From assembly GCF_013044505.1 (NCBI RefSeq), contig NZ_JABERD010000038.1, positions 1-60,375 of the forward strand: a stretch of DNA of 60,375 nucleotides. Reading direction: 5' to 3'. Made by a program: the position numbers and the translations under genes. Positions 8,266 through 17,342 of this stretch are shown here, in pieces. The notes under the pieces are model-generated. The model had not been told where the DNA came from. It made no database searches and was given only the letters and a program-made list of their open reading frames with translations. The DNA comes from Streptomyces sp. S3(2020). Its GTDB lineage: Bacteria; Actinomycetota; Actinomycetes; Streptomycetales; Streptomycetaceae. The first letter of the stretch is position 1; each line of letters opens with the position of its first letter.

Positions 8266-9497
8266 TACCCGATGTCCACCACCCGCGCCCAGTCGGGCGG
8301 GGCGTCCGGCACGTAGTCCGGATCGTCCTCGTCCCGGGAAGCGGACCGGGGGAAGAGCCCCACCACGGTCCGGCACGCCGGCCGGGTGTCCGGCCAGGGT
8401 GTCTGGCCGTCCGTCAGGACCACGACGACATCGGGCTTGGGCCTCGCCCGCAGCGCCCTGGCGAAGCCCGTACGCAGATCCGTTCCCCCACCGCCCGTCA
8501 GCGGGATGCCCTCGCCGCGGCACAGCGGATGGACGAACCGGGCCGCCGCGTCGCACGGCAGCACGGAGACCAGGTCGCGCCGGCCGCCCACGGCACGCGC
8601 GATGGCGGCGACCTCCAGCAGCGCACTGCCCAGTTCCGCGTCGCTGACCGACCCGGACGTGTCGATCACCACGGAGACCCGGGGCGGTCTGCGCCGCAGG
8701 CTCGGCAGCACGGCACCGGGCACGGAGGCCGAGCGCCGCGAAGGACGGCCGTACGTGTAGTCCTCGCCCACACCGGGACCGGAGGCCGCCGAGCGGACCG
8801 CGGCACCCAGCAACTCCCGCCACCGCTGCGGCGGATGGAAGGCGTCCTCTGCCCACCGCTGCCAGCCCTGCGGGGTCGTCCCCGGACGCGCGGTGATGCC
8901 CTGGGCGACCCGGAACCGGACGGCGTCCCGTTCCTGCGTGCTCAGGCCGTGCGCGCCGTTCGGGCCCAGGTCCCACTCCCGGTCCAGCCCGTCGGCACCG
9001 CTGCCGCAGTCCAGCCAGGCGAGATCCCGCGTCAGCGGCCCGAGCCGGAACTGGCGCAGGTAGTCCTCCATGAGCTGCCCGGCGGGCAGCCGCAGCGACT
9101 CCGGACGGACCGCGCCCTCGGGCCGGAGCAGGCCGTCACCGAAGGCGTCGTCGTTGATCTCGCAGTCCGCGGCGATGTTCATCCGCAGCCGTTCCCCGGC
9201 CCCGGTCAGCCCGCGTTCCCGTGCCACCCGGTCCCCGCGCCCGTGATGGTCGCGCAGCAGATGCGACACCTCGTGCACCCACACCCCGGCCAGCTCCTCG
9301 ACGGGCGTGCGGTCCACGAACCCCGGTGAGACATAGCACCGCCAGTGCCGGTCGACGGCCATGGTCGGCACCCGCGGGGACGCGACCGTGTGCAGGGCGA
9401 ACAGGGCCGTCGCGAGATAGGGCCGGGCCCGCGCGGCCTGCAAGCGGGCCGCGAAGAGCTTGTCGAGATCCAGCGCCCCGGGCGCCTCCGCGCTCAA
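8265..9497 (-). CDS. VWA-like / DUF2201-type putative metallopeptidase
   Basis: A 410-aa protein with two recognisable parts. The N-terminal half has a zinc-protease HExxH site (VWVHEVSHLLRDHHGRGD, about residues 75-92) of the DUF2201 putative-metallopeptidase type, with NIAADCEINDD after it. The C-terminal half is a VWA-like domain with a metal-ion-dependent adhesion motif (VVIDTSGSVS) and LTGGGGTDLRTGF. I chose the TTG at 9497 because TTGA overlaps the stop of the MoxR gene, implying translational coupling; the longer open frame is shadow. It is the last gene of a three-gene operon. MoxR/VWA pairs act as chaperone-like remodelling machines; the peptidase suggests target cleavage. Confidence 0.8.
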   Translation of the reverse strand: MSAEAPGALDLDKLFAARLQAARARPYLATALFALHTVASPRVPTMAVDRHWRCYVSPGFVDRTPVEELAGVWVHEVSHLLRDHHGRGDRVARERGLTGAGERLRMNIAADCEINDDAFGDGLLRPEGAVRPESLRLPAGQLMEDYLRQFRLGPLTRDLAWLDCGSGADGLDREWDLGPNGAHGLSTQERDAVRFRVAQGITARPGTTPQGWQRWAEDAFHPPQRWRELLGAAVRSAASGPGVGEDYTYGRPSRRSASVPGAVLPSLRRRPPRVSVVIDTSGSVSDAELGSALLEVAAIARAVGGRRDLVSVLPCDAAARFVHPLCRGEGIPLTGGGGTDLRTGFARALRARPKPDVVVVLTDGQTPWPDTRPACRTVVGLFPRSASRDEDDPDYVPDAPPDWARVVDIG

Positions 9498-10720
9498 CGG
9501 CCCGCCCTCGCCGCGGCCTTGGCGCGCGTCGCCGCCTCGTCGGCCCGCCGGGACAGGGTCACCACCCCGGCGAGCCGCTCGATCGACGGCGGCACCTCCC
9601 AGTCCTCCTGCCGCAGCGAGGCGAGCGTGCTCGCGGGCACGACCACCAGGTCCGGGGCCCCGGTCTCCACCGCCCGGACCAGCAGCGCCCACGCGGCGTC
9701 CCAACGGGCCCGGTCCGGACGTGCGCGGACCGCCGCCACCACCCCGTCGAGCGCGGCCTGCCGCAGATCACCCCGCTCGGGCAGCACGGCCCCCGCCGGA
9801 TCGGCGAGCAGCGACTCGGGGTCGGGCAGGTCCATCCGGTCGATGCTCGCCAGCAGTTCGAGCCCCGGCCCGTCCCCCACGGTTCCCCGGACCAGCAGGG
9901 ACAGCACATCGCGGGAGGAGCCGGCCGCGGTCGCGAAGGCGATCAGGCTCAGCGTCATGTCCCAGCTGCGGGGCGAGGGCCAGGGGCCGCCCCGGCGGGT
10001 CTCGCTGTTGGGCAGCCGGTGCACGAGCGCCGGGCGGGCGGCGAGGAGCCCGCACACCGCCCGCCGTGCGAAGTCCACGGCGTCCGGCAGCTTCTCCGGG
10101 GCGAGCCGCGGCAGCGTCGCGCGCGGCCAGGTCCCGCCGAGACCGCGTACGACGACCTCGTGGTCGTGGATCCACTGGAGATGGACGAACCGGTTGGCCA
10201 GCGGCGGGCTCAGCTCCCAGCCGTCGGCCGCCGAGGACCGCGGGTTGGCGGCGGCCACGATCCGCACCCCGGGCGGCAGCCGAAGGGCACCGATCCGCCG
10301 TTCCAGCACGAGCCGGAGCAGGGCGGCCTGCACGGCGGGCGGCGCGGTGGACAGCTCGTCCAGGAACAACAGGCCCCGGCCGGCCCGCACCAGGCGTACG
10401 GCCCAGTCCGGCGGGGCCATCGGGACGCCCTGTTCGGCGGGGTCGTCCCCTACGACGGGCAGCCCCGAGAAGTCGGAGGGCTCGTGCACGCTGGCGATCA
10501 CCGTCGTCAGGGGCAGGTCGAGGGCCGTGGCCAGCTGGGTCAGGGCCGCGGTCTTCCCGATGCCGGGCTCGCCCCACAACAGCACGGGCAGATCGGCGGC
10601 CACGGCCAGGGTCAGGGCCTCCAGCTGGATGTCGGGGCGCGGTTCGGTGGTGGTGTCGCGGAGCAGGGCCAACAGGTCGCCGGCGACGTCGAGTTGGGAG
10701 ACGGGCGTACAAGTGGACAT
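9494..10720 (-). CDS. MoxR-type AAA+ ATPase
   Basis: A 408-aa AAA+ ATPase with Walker A GEPGIGKTAALTQ (about residues 50-62), Walker B LLFLDELSTAPP, a sensor-1-like Asn in VRIVAAANPRSS, and the NRFVHL arginine-finger region. MoxR ATPases work with VWA-domain partners in assembling or activating protein complexes. The SD AAAGGTGATC lies just before the ATG. It overlaps the downstream VWA-metallopeptidase by four bases and follows the 458-aa gene after 55 bp, so the three should be one transcript. Confidence 0.88.
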   Translation of the reverse strand: MSTCTPVSQLDVAGDLLALLRDTTTEPRPDIQLEALTLAVAADLPVLLWGEPGIGKTAALTQLATALDLPLTTVIASVHEPSDFSGLPVVGDDPAEQGVPMAPPDWAVRLVRAGRGLLFLDELSTAPPAVQAALLRLVLERRIGALRLPPGVRIVAAANPRSSAADGWELSPPLANRFVHLQWIHDHEVVVRGLGGTWPRATLPRLAPEKLPDAVDFARRAVCGLLAARPALVHRLPNSETRRGGPWPSPRSWDMTLSLIAFATAAGSSRDVLSLLVRGTVGDGPGLELLASIDRMDLPDPESLLADPAGAVLPERGDLRQAALDGVVAAVRARPDRARWDAAWALLVRAVETGAPDLVVVPASTLASLRQEDWEVPPSIERLAGVVTLSRRADEAATRAKAAARAGR

Positions 10721-10775
10721 ATGTGATCACCTTTGATGGCAGAGAGAGGTGCGAGGAAAGGGGAGGTGCGGCAGG

Positions 10776-12152
10776 TCAGCCGCGGGTGGCGAGGCGCGGG
10801 CGGGCGCGACGGGCGCGCGGACGGGGCGCGGGCAGGGGGAGGCGACCGGGCCCGGGGCCGACGAGGCCGGCCCTGAACAGCCCGTACACGACCCGCTGTT
10901 GCGCGGCCGCCTCCAGCTCGTCGCGCAGCGCACCGCCGCGCAGCACCGCATCGGGCCCGAGCAGCCCCTCCACGACGGCCAGCGCACCGGACACGTCCCC
11001 GTGCGCGAGGCGTTCACGGACGTCGTCGAGGCACTCCGGATGCCGGTGCGTCTCGTCGATGACCCGCAGACAGGGCAACGGCGTGCCGCTCAGCGCGGCC
11101 AGCAGTTCCTCACGCCGGACCTCGGCGGGATCGTGGTCCAGCGGGGCGAGCACCCCGTCGACCAGGCCGATCCGGTGCAGGGCGCCCCGGCACTCCACGA
11201 GACGGGGCCGCCCCGCCGGATCCGGGGGCGGGGACGAGGGGTTCGGTACATGTCCCGGTACGAGTGCCGGGGCGACCAGCGGATGCAGCCGCCCGGCGTC
11301 GATCGCACCGGTGCGGAGCAGCTCCAGGTCGGGCAGCACCCAGGTCGCGGCGTCGGGCAGGACCGGCAGTGCGGAGGCACCCGCAGACGTGGACGCCTCG
11401 GTGATGCGCATCGCCGGCGGCCCGTCCCGGTCGGCGGTCAGCTCCAGGGCCAGCCGATGCCCGGCTCCGCACCGCACGCCCACGCGGCCGTCGGACCGGC
11501 CCTCGGCGTGGAGCAGGATCGCGGCCTCGGCCGCCCAGCGGTCGACGGCACAGCGGCGCCCGTGCGGCACCAGCCCCAGGACGGCCGGATCCGTGACGGG
11601 AGGGGCGTCGACGCCCGCGCGGACCCGCAGCTCGTCGGCCCTGCGCGCGTCCCACAGGTGTCGGTGCAGGTCGAGCCGGTACCGCCGGTGGGGCGGGGGA
11701 TGCGGACGGCGGCCGCCCCCGGCCTCGGAGCCGGACGATCCGTCCCACAGGGTGAGACCGATCCGCTGCCCGGCATCCGCCCAGGCGGGCGGAGTCCGCG
11801 CCACGAGATGCACCTGCCGCTTGCCGCCACCGTCGTAGCGGGCCAGCGTGAGGGTCACGTCCGGGCGCAACAGTCCGTCGGGAGCGATCCTCGGCATGTG
11901 CCAGCGCAGCAGGTCGGGAGCCAGATACCGCAGATCGGCCCGGACCCGGGCGGCGAGCTCCCCGCCGTGGACACGGGCGACGGAACGCAATCGGAGATCG
12001 ACATCGAAGCCGGCGGCGGCACAGGCCCCGCCCCAGTCACCGGCGAGGCGCCGGGCGGTCGCGGTCTCGATCATGGAGGGCGGCACGGCGAACTCGCGCA
12101 CGCGCAGCCAGAGGGAAAGGCGGGAGTCCCCGGTCACGGGCGAAGTGAGCAT
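10776..12152 (-). CDS. Uncharacterised protein of the MoxR/VWA operon
   Basis: I do not recognise a family for this 458-aa protein. It has no signal peptide or clear membrane helix. It is rich in Arg, Ala and Leu, with a Pro/Gly/His-rich stretch about residues 155-165 and a basic C-terminal tail (RPRARRARPRLATRG). Start choice: AAGGTGA is six bases before the ATG at 12152, whereas the upstream GTG at 12158 has no room for a ribosome site. As the first gene of the MoxR/VWA-metallopeptidase operon it is a natural candidate for the substrate, adaptor or third component of that machine. Confidence 0.7.
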   Translation of the reverse strand: MLTSPVTGDSRLSLWLRVREFAVPPSMIETATARRLAGDWGGACAAAGFDVDLRLRSVARVHGGELAARVRADLRYLAPDLLRWHMPRIAPDGLLRPDVTLTLARYDGGGKRQVHLVARTPPAWADAGQRIGLTLWDGSSGSEAGGGRRPHPPPHRRYRLDLHRHLWDARRADELRVRAGVDAPPVTDPAVLGLVPHGRRCAVDRWAAEAAILLHAEGRSDGRVGVRCGAGHRLALELTADRDGPPAMRITEASTSAGASALPVLPDAATWVLPDLELLRTGAIDAGRLHPLVAPALVPGHVPNPSSPPPDPAGRPRLVECRGALHRIGLVDGVLAPLDHDPAEVRREELLAALSGTPLPCLRVIDETHRHPECLDDVRERLAHGDVSGALAVVEGLLGPDAVLRGGALRDELEAAAQQRVVYGLFRAGLVGPGPGRLPLPAPRPRARRARPRLATRG

Positions 12153-12239
12153 CAGCACTCACCTTGCGCGGACGGGTCCCCCAATCTGTGAACAGAGTGA
12201 GTGGTCATCGAGGCGATCGTAGCTTCGACTCCCAGCCTG

Positions 12240-12764
12240 TCAACGGTGTTTCAGCGGCGTCAGCTGCTCGATGTCGTACCGTCCGCGCAGTTCCCCGATC
12301 GCCGCGTGGTCCGGCGGACCCCCGTCGCCCAGGATCTCCAGGAGCTCCTCGAAGTACCGCTCGTGATCCGGCGGCGGGGACGCCTGGAAGAACATCTTGG
12401 CGGGGGAGTCCGTCGGGTTGGCGAACGCGTGCGGGCAGCCGGGCGGTACGACGATGACCGTCCCCGGGGTCGCACGTACCACCCGACCGCCCGAACTCGA
12501 CTCCCAGCGCTGCCAGTTGTCGGGGGTACGGATCCGCGGCTCGAAGGCGAGGACGTCCAGCTCGCCTTCGAGCACGTAGAACAACTCCTCGCTGCGGGTG
12601 TGCACATGGGCGCCCACATCGAAGCCGGGCGGCACGATCACCTCGAAGGTGGACGCCGTCCGGGAGTGCGAGCCCGTCACCTTGAAGGTCACGTGCTGGG
12701 CCGGGGTCCGCACGACCCGGCCGTGCCCCGGCGGCACCAGGAGCCCTTCGGAAGCCGTCACCAC
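12240..12764 (-). CDS. Cupin-domain protein (THN oxygenase/MomA-like candidate)
   Basis: A 174-aa single-domain cupin. Motif 1 is visible as GAHVHTRSEELFYVLEGELDVL (metal-binding His, His, Glu) and motif 2 as PPGCPHAFANP. It overlaps the end of the P450 gene and closes the rppA operon. In related Streptomyces clusters a cupin monooxygenase oxidises 1,3,6,8-tetrahydroxynaphthalene to flaviolin; I infer the same role. The start could be GTG at 12764 or GTG at 12761, which forms a GTGA overlap with the P450 stop. Confidence 0.82.
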   Translation of the reverse strand: MVTASEGLLVPPGHGRVVRTPAQHVTFKVTGSHSRTASTFEVIVPPGFDVGAHVHTRSEELFYVLEGELDVLAFEPRIRTPDNWQRWESSSGGRVVRATPGTVIVVPPGCPHAFANPTDSPAKMFFQASPPPDHERYFEELLEILGDGGPPDHAAIGELRGRYDIEQLTPLKHR

Positions 12765-13975
12765 GTCACCGGAAGGGCCTCGGGACCACGGATCAACGCA
12801 CCCTTCCGGAAGGGGACCTGCTCGGCCGGCACCGCCAGCCGCAGGCCCGGAAAACGGTCCAGCAGAGCGTCGACCAGCAGCTCGGACTCCAGACGGGCCA
12901 GCATGCCGCCGGGGCAGTAGTGCGGGCCGAAGCCGAAGGACACATGCGGGTTGGGGCTGCGGGAGAAGTCGATGGTCTCCGGGTACGGGAAGGCACTCGG
13001 GTCGCGGTTCGCGGACAGGTACGACACATAGACCGCGTCGCCCGCCCGGATCCGTACGCCCTGGATCCCGACGTCCTCCAGGGCGATCCGGGACAGACCG
13101 ACCGCGTTGCGGTGCGGGATGTAGCGCAGCAGTTCGTCGATGGCCTGCGGACGGATGTCCGGCTCGACGCGCAGCCGGTCGGCGAGGTCCGGGCGGGTGA
13201 GCAGCAGATAGAACATCTGACCGCTGTTGTTGGTCACCGCCTCGCCGCCGATCTGGAGCAGGACCGCGAGGCCCACCGCCTCCTCCAGGCTCACCTCACC
13301 GCGTCCCACGGCCGCCCCGAGCAGGGACGCCACGTCCTCGCCGGTGCTGCCCTCGCGCAGTCCGATGAGGTCGGCGAAGTAGGCGCCCATCTCGTTCCTG
13401 GCCTTCTCGCTGACGTTCTTGCCGTGCGAGGAGGACAGGATCAGCTGGGTCCAGGTGTGCATGCCGTGCCGGTCGGCGGCCGGGACACCCATCAGCTCGC
13501 AGATCACCGCGATGGGGAACGGCGTCAGGACGGTGGCCGTCAGATCGGCCGGCGGGCCGTCCTGCACCAGTTCGTCGACCAGCTCGTCCAGCATCCGCCG
13601 GGACTTCTCGCGGATCCGCTCCACGCCCTTCGCGGTGAAGGCGGCGGCCACCGAGCGGCGCAGCCGGGTGTGGTCCGGCGGATCCAGGAAGCCCACCGCG
13701 CCGCGGGCCGGGATGAAGTGCGGGGCGAGCCGGGTGACCCCGGGCCGGTCCATGACGGCCTCGCGGCTGAAGCGGGGGTCGTTGGTCACCATCCGCACGT
13801 CCTCGTACCGGGTGACCAGCCAGGCCCAGCCCTCACCGTTGGGCAGCTGGATCCGGGTGAGAGGACCCTCGCGCATCAGCTCGGTGAGCACCGGGTCGAA
13901 GTCCACACCGCTCAGGTCGAGCGCGGGCCAGTGGCGGACGGGGGGCAGGATCTCGGTGATCGTCTCTTCGGTCAT
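12758..13975 (-). CDS. Cytochrome P450, CYP158A2-like (biflaviolin synthase)
   Basis: A 405-aa soluble bacterial P450. The haem loop is FGFGPHYCPGG (Cys354), the K-helix motif is ELLR (281-284), and the I helix reads QIGGEAVTNN with Ala246 where most P450s have a catalytic Thr. That substitution and the overall sequence match CYP158A2 of S. coelicolor, which couples two flaviolin molecules by phenol oxidation. It starts one base after the rppA stop and overlaps the cupin gene, so all three are translationally linked. The product is probably a dimeric or trimeric flaviolin-type pigment that may shield against UV. Confidence 0.92.
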   Translation of the reverse strand: MTEETITEILPPVRHWPALDLSGVDFDPVLTELMREGPLTRIQLPNGEGWAWLVTRYEDVRMVTNDPRFSREAVMDRPGVTRLAPHFIPARGAVGFLDPPDHTRLRRSVAAAFTAKGVERIREKSRRMLDELVDELVQDGPPADLTATVLTPFPIAVICELMGVPAADRHGMHTWTQLILSSSHGKNVSEKARNEMGAYFADLIGLREGSTGEDVASLLGAAVGRGEVSLEEAVGLAVLLQIGGEAVTNNSGQMFYLLLTRPDLADRLRVEPDIRPQAIDELLRYIPHRNAVGLSRIALEDVGIQGVRIRAGDAVYVSYLSANRDPSAFPYPETIDFSRSPNPHVSFGFGPHYCPGGMLARLESELLVDALLDRFPGLRLAVPAEQVPFRKGALIRGPEALPVTW

Positions 13976-13976
13976 C

Positions 13977-15038
13977 TCATGCCGTCTCTGCGTAGCGCTG
14001 CCAGCGGCCCAGGGCCATTTCCGCGGTGATGCCGGGTCCGAACCCGGCGAGCAGCCCGCGCGCCCGGTCGTGCGCGCCGCCCTCGTCGAACAGCCGGCGC
14101 AGCGCGTCCAGGACGACGGCGCTGGCGATGTTCCCGTACTCGGTGAGCGTGGCCCGGCTGAACCGGAACGCGTCCGGGTCGACCTGAAGGAACTTGCTGA
14201 GGTCGTCGAGGATGCGGGGTCCGCCCGCGTGGACGATGTAGAAGTCCAGGTCGGCGGCGTCCCAGCCGTGCAGCCCCGCGAGGTCCTGGAGTGCGGGGGC
14301 GAGCGGCTCCATGGTGGCGGGCACCCGCTTGTCCAGCTGGAAGTGGAATCCGGTCGCCCGGACGTCGTACATGATCCACTCCTCGGTCTTGGGGATCAGA
14401 TACGAGCCGTTGCGCTCCAGTGAGATCCCCTCGCCGCCCCGTCCGCGCACCACGGCGGCGGCGATCCCGTCCCCGAACAGTCCGTTGGACAGCAGGTTGC
14501 CGATGCCGAGGTCGGTGGGCTGGTAGCACAGCGAGCAGAACTCGCAGGCCACGATGAGGGCGTTGGCCTCGGGATAGGCCGTGCAGAAGTCGTGCGCCCG
14601 GTTGATCGCGGCCCCGCCGGCCGCGCAGCCCAGCTGCGCTATGGGGAGCTGGCGGGTGGTGCTCTCGAAGTCCATCTCGTTGATCAGCCAGGCCGTCAGC
14701 GAGGGCATCATGAAGCCCGTGCAGGACACGTAGATGATGACATCGATGTCGCTGGTCAGAAGCTCGGCGTCGTCGAGCGCCCGCTGCACCACGGCCGGCA
14801 CCCGCGCCTTCGCCTCGGCCACGTAGACCTTGTTGCGCTCCTCGAAGCCCGGATGCTTCAGCGTCTCCTCGATGGGCTGCACGACGTGGCGGGTACGCAC
14901 CCCGGTGTTCTCGATCAGCCGGAGGGCCAGGGCCAGTTGGGGATGGTCGGAGTGCCGGGAGCGGGCCAGCTCCAGCGTCTCCTCCATCGTGATCACGTAC
15001 TCCGGGACGGACACCGAGGGTCTGCACAACGTCGCCAT
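13977..15038 (-). CDS. rppA: 1,3,6,8-tetrahydroxynaphthalene synthase (type III PKS)
   Basis: RppA condenses five malonyl-CoA into tetrahydroxynaphthalene (THN), which oxidises to flaviolin. The 353-aa protein has catalytic Cys138 (IAQLGCAAGG), the His of FYIVHAGGPRI, the Asn of LTEYGNIASA, and Cys106 (YVSCTGFM), a residue typical of THN synthases. The ATG at 15038 fits family length. It is the first gene of the rppA-P450-cupin operon; the 129 bp upstream should carry the promoter. Confidence 0.95.
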   Translation of the reverse strand: MATLCRPSVSVPEYVITMEETLELARSRHSDHPQLALALRLIENTGVRTRHVVQPIEETLKHPGFEERNKVYVAEAKARVPAVVQRALDDAELLTSDIDVIIYVSCTGFMMPSLTAWLINEMDFESTTRQLPIAQLGCAAGGAAINRAHDFCTAYPEANALIVACEFCSLCYQPTDLGIGNLLSNGLFGDGIAAAVVRGRGGEGISLERNGSYLIPKTEEWIMYDVRATGFHFQLDKRVPATMEPLAPALQDLAGLHGWDAADLDFYIVHAGGPRILDDLSKFLQVDPDAFRFSRATLTEYGNIASAVVLDALRRLFDEGGAHDRARGLLAGFGPGITAEMALGRWQRYAETA

Positions 15039-15167
15039 GTACTGTGCCTGCCTTCACCTCAGGAAGTGGTCCAGTCCACGATCACCTGAGAGGCCGACGA
15101 CTTCGCGCGGGGTTACTCCAAACGCGGGACGCCTCGGGCACCGGCGGACGACGTCCGTCAGTGGCCC

Positions 15168-15404
15168 CTACGGCGCCGACCCGCTGCTGTGCGCGATGCA
15201 CGCCACATCGATACGATCCGCCAGCTTCGCCAGCTCGATCGTCAGCGCGGCCACCGTGTCCTCATCGAGGCCGTCCTCGCCGGCCTCGACAAGATGCAGC
15301 CACCGTCCACCCACGGTCCGCAAAAGCTTGCTCACATCGGCGGCGGACACCTGCAAGGTCCCGCGGTCATCGACGATCAGAGGCAAAGTCACTTCGCGGT
15401 TCAC
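15168..15404 (-). CDS. Small conserved protein, DUF6213-like
   Basis: A 78-aa acidic soluble protein starting at GTG 15404 (VNREVTLPLIVDDRGTLQVS). It resembles the small Streptomyces family DUF6213, a tentative recall. It has no signal or membrane segment. It lies 25 bp after the gabD stop on the same strand and so could be co-transcribed. The longer frame upstream overlaps gabD and is not used. Function unknown. Confidence 0.7.
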   Translation of the reverse strand: MNREVTLPLIVDDRGTLQVSAADVSKLLRTVGGRWLHLVEAGEDGLDEDTVAALTIELAKLADRIDVACIAHSSGSAP

Positions 15405-15429
15405 ACCGGGGATGTTAGCCGCGCAAGCG

Positions 15430-16815
15430 TCACGCTCCGTGCCAAACCGTCGTGATGTTGCAGAACTCGCGGATTCCGTGCCCGGACAGCTCACGCCCGT
15501 AGCCGGACCGCTTCACCCCGCCGAACGGGAACGCCGGATGCGAGGCGGTCATGCCGTTGAAGAACACGCCGCCGGCCTCCAGATCCCGTGCGAACCGGTC
15601 GACCTCGGCCTCGTCCCGGGTCCACACGTTCGAACTCAGCCCGAAGGGTGAGTCGTTGGCGATGAGCACGGCCTCGTCGAGGTCACCCGCGCGGTACAGC
15701 GTGGCGACCGGCCCGAAGGCCTCCTCGCGGTGGATCCGCATCTCGCGGGTGATACCGGCGAGCACGGTCGGCGGGTAGAACCAGCCGTCCCCGTCGGGCC
15801 GCTCGCCGCCGCACAGCACGCTCGCGCCACTGCGCCTGGCGTCGTCGACCAGCTCCTCCAGTTCCGCCCGTCCCTGCTCGCTCGACAGCGGACCGACGTC
15901 GGTCTCCTCCGCCAGGGGATCGCCGACCCGCAGCGCCTCCATGCCCTCGACGAACCGTTCGGCGAAGGCGTCGTACACGTCCGTGTGGACGATGAACCGC
16001 TTGGCGGCGATGCAGGACTGCCCGTTGTTCTGGACACGCGCCGTGACCGCGATCCGCGCGGCCCGGTCGATGTCGGCGGAGGGCATGACCACGTACGGGT
16101 CGCTGCCGCCGAGCTCCAGCACGGTCTTCTTGATCATCTCCCCGCACACCGAGGCGACCGCCCGCCCGGCGGGCTCACTGCCGGTGAGCGTGGCCGCCTT
16201 GACGCGTTCGTCGCGCAGGATCTCCTCGACCTCGCCGGAGCCGATGAGGAGGGTCTGGAAGGTGCCCTCCGAGTAGCCCGCCTGGTGGAAGAGGTCCTCC
16301 AGGAAGAGGGCGGTCTGGGGGACGTTGGAGGCGTGCTTGAGGAGGCCGACGTTGCCGGCCATGAGCGCGGGCGCGGCGAACCGGATCACCTGCCAGAGCG
16401 GGAAGTTCCACGGCATCACGGCGAGCACCGGGCCGATCGGCCGGTACCGCACGCGGACCCGGGAGGCGCCCGAGTCCTTCACGTCGAACTCCGAGGGCTC
16501 CTCGTCGGCCAGCAGCGACTCCGCGTGCTCGGCGTACCAGCGCATCGCCTTGGCGCACTTGGCCGCCTCGGCGCGGGCCTGCTTGACCGGCTTGCCCATC
16601 TCGGTGGTCATGACCTTGGCGATGTCCGGCGCGATGTCGTCGAGCAGACCGGCCGCCCGGTGCAGCAGCCGGGCGCGCTCGGCGAACGGCGTCGTGCGGT
16701 ACGTGCGGAACGTGGCCTCCGCGAGCTGGAGCCTGCGCTCGATCTCCTCGGGGCCCATGGCCTCGTACGTCCTGAGCGTCTCGCCGTTCGCCGGGTTCAC
16801 CGTCGCGATGGGCAT
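15430..16815 (-). CDS. gabD: NAD(P)-dependent succinate-semialdehyde dehydrogenase
   Basis: A 461-aa aldehyde dehydrogenase that oxidises succinate semialdehyde to succinate in GABA and polyamine breakdown. Visible are VLAVMPWNFPLWQVIRF, the catalytic Glu in TVLELGGSDPYVV, the catalytic Cys in NNGQSCIAAKRFIVH, and EEAFGPVATL. AGGAGG lies just before the ATG at 16815, which fixes the start; the longer open frame is shadow. Substrate is assigned from closest family resemblance; a related small-aldehyde dehydrogenase is possible. Confidence 0.88.
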   Translation of the reverse strand: MPIATVNPANGETLRTYEAMGPEEIERRLQLAEATFRTYRTTPFAERARLLHRAAGLLDDIAPDIAKVMTTEMGKPVKQARAEAAKCAKAMRWYAEHAESLLADEEPSEFDVKDSGASRVRVRYRPIGPVLAVMPWNFPLWQVIRFAAPALMAGNVGLLKHASNVPQTALFLEDLFHQAGYSEGTFQTLLIGSGEVEEILRDERVKAATLTGSEPAGRAVASVCGEMIKKTVLELGGSDPYVVMPSADIDRAARIAVTARVQNNGQSCIAAKRFIVHTDVYDAFAERFVEGMEALRVGDPLAEETDVGPLSSEQGRAELEELVDDARRSGASVLCGGERPDGDGWFYPPTVLAGITREMRIHREEAFGPVATLYRAGDLDEAVLIANDSPFGLSSNVWTRDEAEVDRFARDLEAGGVFFNGMTASHPAFPFGGVKRSGYGRELSGHGIREFCNITTVWHGA

Positions 16816-16880
16816 GACCGACCTCCTGGGCAGCGGACTGTGATTCGACCTTCCCGCGCGTCGGCGCCCGCCGCAACGTG

Positions 16881-17342
16881 TCAGGGCGAGTGCTGCGCCA
16901 GCCGGTCGAGAAACGTGCTCTGCGCCTTGACGATCACGGTCCGGGCCCGGTCCAGGGCGAACCACTCGACACGGTCCAGTTCGGGGAACTCCCGCACCTG
17001 GCCCGACTTCGGCGGCCACTCCATCCGGAAGGTGCCCGGCACGACGGCCGCCGGATCGAGGTCCGCCTCGATCGCCCACGCCGTGACGACCTTGCCGCCC
17101 GTCTGCCGCACCTCGCCGAGCGGTACGGCCTCCCCGTCGGGCGGCGGCAGACCGAGCTCCTCCTGGAACTCGCGGCGGGCGGCGTCCCAGGCCGGCTCCT
17201 CCCCGGCCACGTACTCCCCCTTGGGGACGGACCAGGCCCCGGCGTCCCGGTGCGCGAAGAACGGGCCGCCCATATGGCCCAGCAACACCTCCAGGCCGTC
17301 GTCGGTGTACCGGAACAACAGCAGGCCGGCGCTGGTCTTCAC
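16881..17342 (-). CDS. NUDIX hydrolase
   Basis: A 153-aa NUDIX protein with the full box GEYVAGEEPAWDAARREFQE followed by ELGL (GX5EX7REUXEEXGU). The GTG at 17342 overlaps the stop of the DNA ligase gene (GTGA), showing translational coupling. The N-terminus (VKTSAGLLLFRYTDDGLEVLLGHMGGP) resembles NUDIX proteins often linked to ATP-dependent ligases. The substrate may be a damaged nucleotide or a nucleoside diphosphate derivative. Confidence 0.9.
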   Translation of the reverse strand: MKTSAGLLLFRYTDDGLEVLLGHMGGPFFAHRDAGAWSVPKGEYVAGEEPAWDAARREFQEELGLPPPDGEAVPLGEVRQTGGKVVTAWAIEADLDPAAVVPGTFRMEWPPKSGQVREFPELDRVEWFALDRARTVIVKAQSTFLDRLAQHSP

